A program made the position numbers and the translations under genes. From Aeromonas salmonicida subsp. salmonicida (GTDB taxonomy: Bacteria; Pseudomonadota; Gammaproteobacteria; Enterobacterales; Aeromonadaceae), in NCBI RefSeq assembly GCF_001643305.1, contig NZ_LSGW01000118.1, positions 53,981 to 117,980 of the forward strand: DNA of 64,000 nucleotides, given 5' to 3'. The notes under the pieces were generated by a model. It had not been told where the DNA came from. It worked only from the letters and a program-made list of their open reading frames with translations, and did no database searches. Below are positions 58,049 through 64,000 of this stretch, one piece after another. Each line of letters starts with the position of its first letter. The first letter of the stretch is position 1.

Positions 58049-58771
58049 TCAGCTGCCCTGGCGGGTCACGTCCCCCGAGCCTGCGATCTCGCTCTGCAGC
58101 TTGGGATCTCCCCAGTAACTGACCGAGCCGGATCCGGCAATACCAACCTTGAGCCGCTCCTGCGCCCGTACCTCCACATCCCCGCTGCCTGCTATGTTGA
58201 CCTCGACATCTTCGCTGGCGAGCCCGGACCCCAGCACATCGCCGGAACCGGCAATGTTCAGCTCCATGGCTTTGGCTGATCCCTCACCCAGATCCAGGCT
58301 ACCCGAGCCGGCTATGTTGCCCTCCAGACGGTTCAAATCCAGCTTGCTGGCGACTATGTCACCCGTTCCGGCCACAGACAGCACCAGTCTGTCCCCCTTG
58401 AAGCCATGCAGATCGCCACGGCCTGTGCCCGCCAGCGCCAGTTCATGGAGCTCTGGCAGAGTGATGGTCAGATCCAGCGGCTCTGTGGGGTCAAGCCGGT
58501 AGCCATCCTTCACCTCTATCTCCAGCTTGCTGCCACTCTCGGTCAACTCCAGATAGGGCAAGAGGTTCTCCTGTCCCTTGATATGAATGCCGCTCGCCTC
58601 ACCCGCCACCAGATGAATGTTGGCGGGCACACCGGCCAACACCCGGGTCACCTGTTTGCCCATGGGTTGATGCTGCTCGATGACAGCCCCCGCCCCGGTC
58701 ACCCGTGTCTCATCCAGCCAGCTGCAGCCACTGAGCCCCATGGCCAGCATCATTCCCATTATCAGTTTCAT
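58049..58771 (-). CDS. DUF2807 (head GIN) lipoprotein
   Basis: Protein of 240 residues with a lipoprotein signal (MGLSGC, Cys at 16) and a right-handed beta-type repeat domain in which AGSGD/AGTGD recurs seven times at roughly 20-residue spacing (for example NIAGSGSLDLG, NIAGSGDVLGS, NIAGSGDVEVR). DUF2807 proteins are envelope-located, thought to be adhesive or structural; function unproven. ATG 58771. Confidence 0.85.
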   Translation of the reverse strand: MKLIMGMMLAMGLSGCSWLDETRVTGAGAVIEQHQPMGKQVTRVLAGVPANIHLVAGEASGIHIKGQENLLPYLELTESGSKLEIEVKDGYRLDPTEPLDLTITLPELHELALAGTGRGDLHGFKGDRLVLSVAGTGDIVASKLDLNRLEGNIAGSGSLDLGEGSAKAMELNIAGSGDVLGSGLASEDVEVNIAGSGDVEVRAQERLKVGIAGSGSVSYWGDPKLQSEIAGSGDVTRQGS

Positions 58772-59118
58772 CGTCACTATCCTCGTTGTGTTCTGGCCGT
58801 GTCCGGACCCATTCGGTCTCAAAGAGCGCAAACATCGTGCCATATAACCAACTATATGATTTTTATGGATATACCTATTATTCATGGCATCGTCATCAAA
58901 ATGTAGAGAGCCATTCAGACCATAAGTTGGTAAAACTGACCATGCCCGAACGGGGGCAAGTCCCGGTCAGCTTGCAACCGCCCGCCGGGCTACCCAGCTG
59001 ACGGGCCAGGGAAGTTTTTGGTTGTCGCACCTGTCTGTTGAGCCAATAGTGATACCTTGTGCGTATAAAGCTCTCCATTGCGGTAATCCATTTGCTACTG
59101 CCAACAAGGAGTCAGAGT
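58772..59118. other. Intergenic region between DUF2807 gene and ovoA
   Basis: 347 bp without a gene. AT-rich near 58850-58920 (divergent promoters likely) and GC-rich palindromic near 58940-58990. Confidence 0.5.
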
Positions 59119-61179
59119 GTGACCCAAGTCAGCACCCAGTTTTCCACCGCCGTCGGCCTGCCCGCGCCGACCCGTACCCCGCTGCTGACCGGCAGCGATC
59201 CCGAGCAGAAGCGCCGCGAACTGCTCGGCTACTTCTGCCAGACTTTCGATCTCTACGAGAGTCTGTTCGATTGCCTGGCCGATGAGCACGCCTGGTTCAA
59301 CAAGGCGATCCCGCTACGCCATCCACTCATTTTCTACTACGGCCACACCGCGGCCTTCTTCATCAACAAGCTGCTGGCAGCCCGGCTCATCGATAGCCGC
59401 ATCGACGCCCGCATCGAGGCCATGGTCGCCATCGGTGTGGATGAGATGAGCTGGGACGATCTGGATGAAACCCACTACGACTGGCCCAGAGTGGCCGAGC
59501 TGCGCAGCTACCGCGCCAAGGTACGCACCCGCGTGATTGACTTCATCCGCCACATGCCGCTGACACTGCCCATCGACTGGCAGAGCCCGGCCTGGGTCAT
59601 ATTGATGGGGATAGAGCACGAGCGCATCCACCTCGAGACCTCCAGCGTATTGATCCGCCAGCTGCCAGTGGCCGGTGGTCAGGTGCGCCTCGGCAAACGG
59701 GACGCTACTTATGGCTGGGACAACGAATATGGCGAGCGCCACATCGAGCTCCCCCCCTTCCAGGCCAGCCGCATGCTGGTGAGCAATGCCGAATACCTCG
59801 ACTTCGTTCAGGCCGGCGGCTATCAACAGCAAGAGTGGTGGGATCAAGAGGGCTGGGGTTGGTGCCAGTATGCCAGGGCGCGCATGCCCACCTTCTGGGT
59901 CGGCGACCCAGCAGAGCCTGAGCAGTTGCAGCTGAGGTTGATGACGGAGCGGGTAAGCATGCCCTGGGATTGGCCCACCGAGGTGAACCAGCTGGAAGCT
60001 GCCGCCTTCTGTCGCTGGAAGGCGGCCCAGACCGGACTACCCATCCAGCTGCCGAGCGAAGGGGAGTGGATGCTGCTGCGTGAACAGCTGGCAGGGGATC
60101 AGCCGGACTGGATCGATGCGCCCGGCAACATCAATCTTGCCCGCTTCGCCTCCTCCTGCCCGGTGGATGCCTGCCCTCAGGGCAGCTTCTTCGATCTGGT
60201 GGGCAACGTCTGGCAGTGGACCAGCACCGCCATCGATGGCTTCAACGGCTTTCGGGTTCACCCGCTCTACGATGACTTCTCTACACCCACTTTTGATGGC
60301 AAGCACACCCTCATCAAGGGCGGCAGCTGGATAAGCACAGGCAACGAGGCGCTCAAGTCGTCCCGTTACGCCTTTCGTCGCCACTTCTTCCAGCATGCGG
60401 GCTTCCGCTATCTGGTCTCACGTTATCAGGAACCCGTCATAGTGAATCCTTACGAAACCGATACCCTGGTCGCCCAATACCTCGACTTCCAGTACGGCCC
60501 GACCCACTTTGGTGTCGCCAACTACGCCAAGACCCTGGCAGATCTTGCCAGCGAGCTATGCAGCAATCACCAACGGGCGCTGGATATCGGCTGCGCCACC
60601 GGTCGTGCCAGCTTTGAACTGGCTCGCCACTTTCAGCATGTGGACGGGGTGGACTACTCAGCCCGCTTCATCGACGTGGCACTCTCCCTCGCCAGTCAGG
60701 ACAGCTTCCGCTATGCCGTACCGCTGGAGGGAGACCTTGTGGAGTATTGCGAGGCGCGTCTGTCGAGCCATCAGCTTGGCACCGAGCAGGCCGAGCGCAT
60801 CCACTTCAGTCAGGGGGATGCCTGCAACCTCAAGCCCAAGTACGACCACTACGATCTGGTGCTCGCCGCCAACCTGATCGACCGACTGCGTGAACCGGCC
60901 CGCTTCCTGCGGGACATTGCCCCTCGTCTGCGCAGCGGCGGCCTGCTGGTGCTCACCAGCCCTTACACCTGGCTGACGGAGTACACACCAAAGGCCAACT
61001 GGCTCGGTGGCATCCGTGAAAATGGCGAAGCCCTCAGCACCTATCAGGCGTTGCAACGTCTGCTGGCGGAGGAGTTCGAGGAACACTGCCCACCGCGAGA
61101 TGTTCCCTTCGTCATCCGCGAGACCGCCCGCAAATACCAGCACACGATGGCGCAGCTGACCGTCTGGCGCAAACGCTAG
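59119..61179 (+). CDS. ovoA: 5-histidylcysteine sulfoxide synthase / putative 4-mercaptohistidine N-methyltransferase OvoA
   Basis: Fusion enzyme of 686 residues starting ovothiol biosynthesis from histidine and cysteine. Order: DinB-like domain with the iron motif HERIHLE (HxxxHxE) near residue 175; FGE-sulfatase type domain (about 200-450; NVWQWTSTAIDGFNGFR, KGGSWISTGNEALKSSRYAFRRHF split); and a C-terminal SAM methyltransferase (ALDIGCATGRASFELA near 490). The methyltransferase is intact, so it could also make the methylated product. Start GTG 59119 with AAGGAG. Confidence 0.95.
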   Translation: MTQVSTQFSTAVGLPAPTRTPLLTGSDPEQKRRELLGYFCQTFDLYESLFDCLADEHAWFNKAIPLRHPLIFYYGHTAAFFINKLLAARLIDSRIDARIEAMVAIGVDEMSWDDLDETHYDWPRVAELRSYRAKVRTRVIDFIRHMPLTLPIDWQSPAWVILMGIEHERIHLETSSVLIRQLPVAGGQVRLGKRDATYGWDNEYGERHIELPPFQASRMLVSNAEYLDFVQAGGYQQQEWWDQEGWGWCQYARARMPTFWVGDPAEPEQLQLRLMTERVSMPWDWPTEVNQLEAAAFCRWKAAQTGLPIQLPSEGEWMLLREQLAGDQPDWIDAPGNINLARFASSCPVDACPQGSFFDLVGNVWQWTSTAIDGFNGFRVHPLYDDFSTPTFDGKHTLIKGGSWISTGNEALKSSRYAFRRHFFQHAGFRYLVSRYQEPVIVNPYETDTLVAQYLDFQYGPTHFGVANYAKTLADLASELCSNHQRALDIGCATGRASFELARHFQHVDGVDYSARFIDVALSLASQDSFRYAVPLEGDLVEYCEARLSSHQLGTEQAERIHFSQGDACNLKPKYDHYDLVLAANLIDRLREPARFLRDIAPRLRSGGLLVLTSPYTWLTEYTPKANWLGGIRENGEALSTYQALQRLLAEEFEEHCPPRDVPFVIRETARKYQHTMAQLTVWRKR

Positions 61180-61203
61180 CACGCCGATCGGCATGCAGAT
61201 GAG

Positions 61204-61231
61204 AAGAGGGAGGCCAACGGGCCTCCCTCTT
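61204..61231. terminator. Bidirectional terminator between ovoA and the SBF transporter
   Basis: AGAGGGAGGCC-AACG-GGCCTCCCTCT, 11-bp perfect stem between convergent genes. Confidence 0.8.
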
Positions 61232-61258
61232 GTTATGGCAGCAAAAACAACGCGAGTA

Positions 61259-62209
61259 TCAATGTCCCTGCTCGTGGTAGCGGCGAGCCAGCACGGCGCA
61301 GACCATCAGCTGGATTTGGTGGAAGATCATCAGCGGCAGTACCATGACCCCGACGCTGGCAGCGGGGAACATGACGTTGGCCATGGGGACCCCGTTGGCG
61401 AGGCTCTTCTTGGAGCCGCAGAAGACGATGGTGATCTCGTCTGCCTTGTCGAAACCGAGGCGGCGGCTGATCCATACGTTCCAACCCAGCACCAGCGCCA
61501 GCAGTACGCAACTCAGCAGCACTATACTGGCCAGATCGTACCAGCCTACTTGATGCCATATCCCCTGCACCACGGCCTCACTGAAGGCCACATAGACCAC
61601 CAGAAGAATGGAGCTCTGATCCAATTTGCCAATGAGCGGGCGATGGCTGTCGACCCAGCGGCCGATTAGTGGCCGGGAAAGGTGGCCCACCACGAACGGC
61701 AGCATCAGCTGCACCATGATGGCCTGGATGGAGTGCCAGGTATCGATCCCCTCTCCCTGCACATTGATCATCAATCCCACCAGTACGGGGGAGAGAAAGA
61801 TGCCGAGGATACTGGAGGCCGAGGCACTGCACACCGCCGCCGACACATTGCCCCCCGCCATGGAGGTAAAAGCGATGGCCGACTGTACAGTCGCGGGCAG
61901 AGCGCACAGATAGAGGAAGCCGAGGTAGATGGCCGGGCTCAGCCAGAGCGGCACCAGCGGAGTGAGCAGCAGCCCCAGCAGCGGGAACAGCACGAAAGTG
62001 CTGGCCATCACCACCAGATGCAGTCGCCAGTGGCCGAGGCCCGCCAGCAGGTTCTGGCGCGACAGCTTGGCACCGTGCATGAAGAACAACAGTGCCACCG
62101 CCAGCTTGGTCAGCAGACCGAACCAGACGGCCACCTGCCCCTCGCAGGGGAAGAAGGAGGCCAGGGCCACCACAGCAATCAACACAGAAGTAAAGGGATC
62201 CAGACGCAC
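61259..62209 (-). CDS. SBF-like (bile acid:sodium symporter family) transporter YfeH-type
   Basis: Membrane protein of 316 residues with ten hydrophobic segments, the PF13593 group of sodium/bile acid symporter relatives (E. coli YfeH). Family signatures: FFMHGAKLSRQNLLAGL near 42, ALPATVQSAIAFTSMAGGN near 104, and FCGSKKSLANGVPMANV near 262. Substrate unknown. GTG start at 62209 with GGAG. A near-perfect palindrome lies 70 bp upstream. Confidence 0.87.
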   Translation of the reverse strand: MRLDPFTSVLIAVVALASFFPCEGQVAVWFGLLTKLAVALLFFMHGAKLSRQNLLAGLGHWRLHLVVMASTFVLFPLLGLLLTPLVPLWLSPAIYLGFLYLCALPATVQSAIAFTSMAGGNVSAAVCSASASSILGIFLSPVLVGLMINVQGEGIDTWHSIQAIMVQLMLPFVVGHLSRPLIGRWVDSHRPLIGKLDQSSILLVVYVAFSEAVVQGIWHQVGWYDLASIVLLSCVLLALVLGWNVWISRRLGFDKADEITIVFCGSKKSLANGVPMANVMFPAASVGVMVLPLMIFHQIQLMVCAVLARRYHEQGH

Positions 62210-62392
62210 AAGGAATCTCCATCAGAAGCGCATCCCGCCTCCACGGCGGGAGTCAGGCTCGGGGAGGGAAATAAACACAACGGCAGGTGTCGGACACCTC
62301 CCGTTGAGACGAACCTCCAGCTTACCGTGATAACCAGGAGGCGCAAGGTTGAGCAACGACCAGTGGATAGAGTGAAATTAAACATGCCTGGA
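62210..62392. promoter_or_regulatory. Upstream region of the SBF transporter with palindromes
   Basis: Near-perfect palindrome CAACGGCAGGTGTC-G-GACACCTCCCGTTG (62278-62306; one mismatch) and hairpin CCCGCC-TCCAC-GGCGGG (62234-62250), both ahead of the GTG at 62209. The former looks like a dimeric repressor operator. Confidence 0.4.
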
Positions 62393-62551
62393 TCACCCCA
62401 GTCCTGACAGGTACCGGACCAGAAGATGATCGCCCGGCACCTCCAGCTGAATATCCCCGCTCAGGGTCGCGCCAAGGGCGGCATCAACCAGCACACCTGA
62501 CCAATCATGGATCAGCCACGTATCGGGATCAGGCGGCCGAAGGTAAGCAAG
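62393..62551 (-). pseudogene. Gene remnant downstream of ebgR, possibly a glycosidase C terminus
   Basis: A 53-codon open frame with no start signal: LAYLRPPDPDTWLIHDWSGV ... GDIQLEVPGDHLLVRYL, ending TGA at 62393-62395. The D-W-SG ... G-I-L-VP pattern resembles the last beta-sandwich strands of glycoside hydrolases, and ebgR-type regulators sit beside such genes. Identity is inference. Confidence 0.35.
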
Positions 62552-62562
62552 TTTTACTAAAA

Positions 62563-63559
<997 letters not shown>

Positions 63560-63631
63560 TTATCGGGCAACGTATTGGCGTCCCAGCTTTTTTACTAAAA
63601 AATGACCTCGCGGAAGGAAAAATTCCAAAGC

Positions 63632-63657
63632 AAAAAGGCCTCCCGAATGGGAGGCCT
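63632..63657 (-). terminator. Terminator of the rRNA operon
   Basis: Minus-strand hairpin AGGCCTCCC-ATTC-GGGAGGCCT followed by TTTT, 12 bases after the last 5S gene. Confidence 0.9.
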
Positions 63658-63669
63658 CTTCTAAATAGG

Positions 63670-63785
63670 TGCCTGACAGTGTCCTACTCTCGCATGGCGA
63701 ATGCCACACTACCATCGGCGCTACCGCGTTTCACTTCTGAGTTCGGCATGGGATCAGGTGGTTCCACAGCGCTATTGCCGTCAGG
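63670..63785 (-). rRNA. rrf: 5S ribosomal RNA (distal copy)
   Basis: Minus strand contains the 5S blocks CCACCTGATCCCATGCCGAA and CTCAGAAGTGAAACG, plus GATGGTAGTGTGG and a closing stem CCTGAC...GTCAGG. About 116 nt. Confidence 0.95.
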
Positions 63786-63800
63786 AAAAAGCTTTAAAAC

Positions 63801-63876
<76 letters not shown>

Positions 63877-63980
63877 ACACTAACCGGTAAAGACCGCACT
63901 GCGTGCGTTATCTAAATCTCTCGTCCGCAACAACCTTACGTTGTCACACGACCAACCACATCGCTGTGATTGCTTAATTG

Positions 63981-64000
63981 AAGCCTGGCAGTGTCCTACT
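63981..64000 (-). rRNA. rrf: 5S ribosomal RNA (proximal copy, partial at window edge)
   Basis: The minus strand begins at the edge with AGTAGGACACTGCCAGGC, the 3' end of a second 5S gene, nearly identical to the end of the distal copy. Confidence 0.85.

Overview
The window looks like a chromosomal segment of an Aeromonas-type gammaproteobacterium. This rests on high GC with enterobacterial/Vibrio-like synteny: hemN-yihI-engB-spf, aroE-tsaC-yrdD-smg-dprA-def-fmt-rsmB-trkA, and a 5S-tRNA-Thr-5S rRNA operon end. The genus call is inference from gene content and protein similarity; the class is secure.

Region 1 (1-17.8 kb) is core. It holds both coproporphyrinogen oxidases (hemN, hemF), the Der regulator yihI, a CsrB/CsrC-family RNA, cytochrome c4, engB, Spot 42 RNA, aroE, tsaC, purE (PurR box), dprA, def, fmt, rsmB, and the potassium uptake pair trkA/trkH. 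Region 2 (17.9-29.6 kb) has rmuC, a lone napF, nsrR, a PfkB kinase, ald, an amidotransferase, and a divergent beta-alanine/polyamine catabolic cluster (bauA-type aminotransferase and mmsA leftward; puuR and puuC rightward). Region 3 (29.6-45.3 kb) is more accessory: RarD, AraC and LysE exporters, mgtA with an apparent proline-rich MgtL-type leader peptide, a TsuA/YeeE-type transporter, a CpeT-like protein, a lone glycosyltransferase, a three-gene envelope/stress cluster, a cupin, an SRPBCC protein and a DUF1993 protein.

Region 4 (45.3-47.4 kb) is the clearest horizontally acquired patch: an AT-rich trio of unknown small genes, the first interrupted by an in-frame stop, then a displaced 3' end of uvrD with its own terminator, then a repeat array. 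Region 5 (47.4-64 kb) has uvrD with a SOS box, a purine-nucleoside-type ABC transporter whose binding-protein gene is broken, glutathione-dependent formaldehyde detoxification (frmA, fghA), ovothiol synthase ovoA, a broken ebgR, and the distal end of an rRNA operon.

The most unusual pattern is recurrent imperfect duplication of gene 3' ends just downstream of the stop codon (purE, puuR, an AraC gene, the nucleoside ABC ATPase, uvrD). In several cases the distal copy keeps what looks like the native junction (terminator, or overlap with the next start), which suggests that foreign gene tails were inserted and the resident tail displaced. I did not find a CRISPR array, intact insertion sequence, prophage or recognisable defence system.
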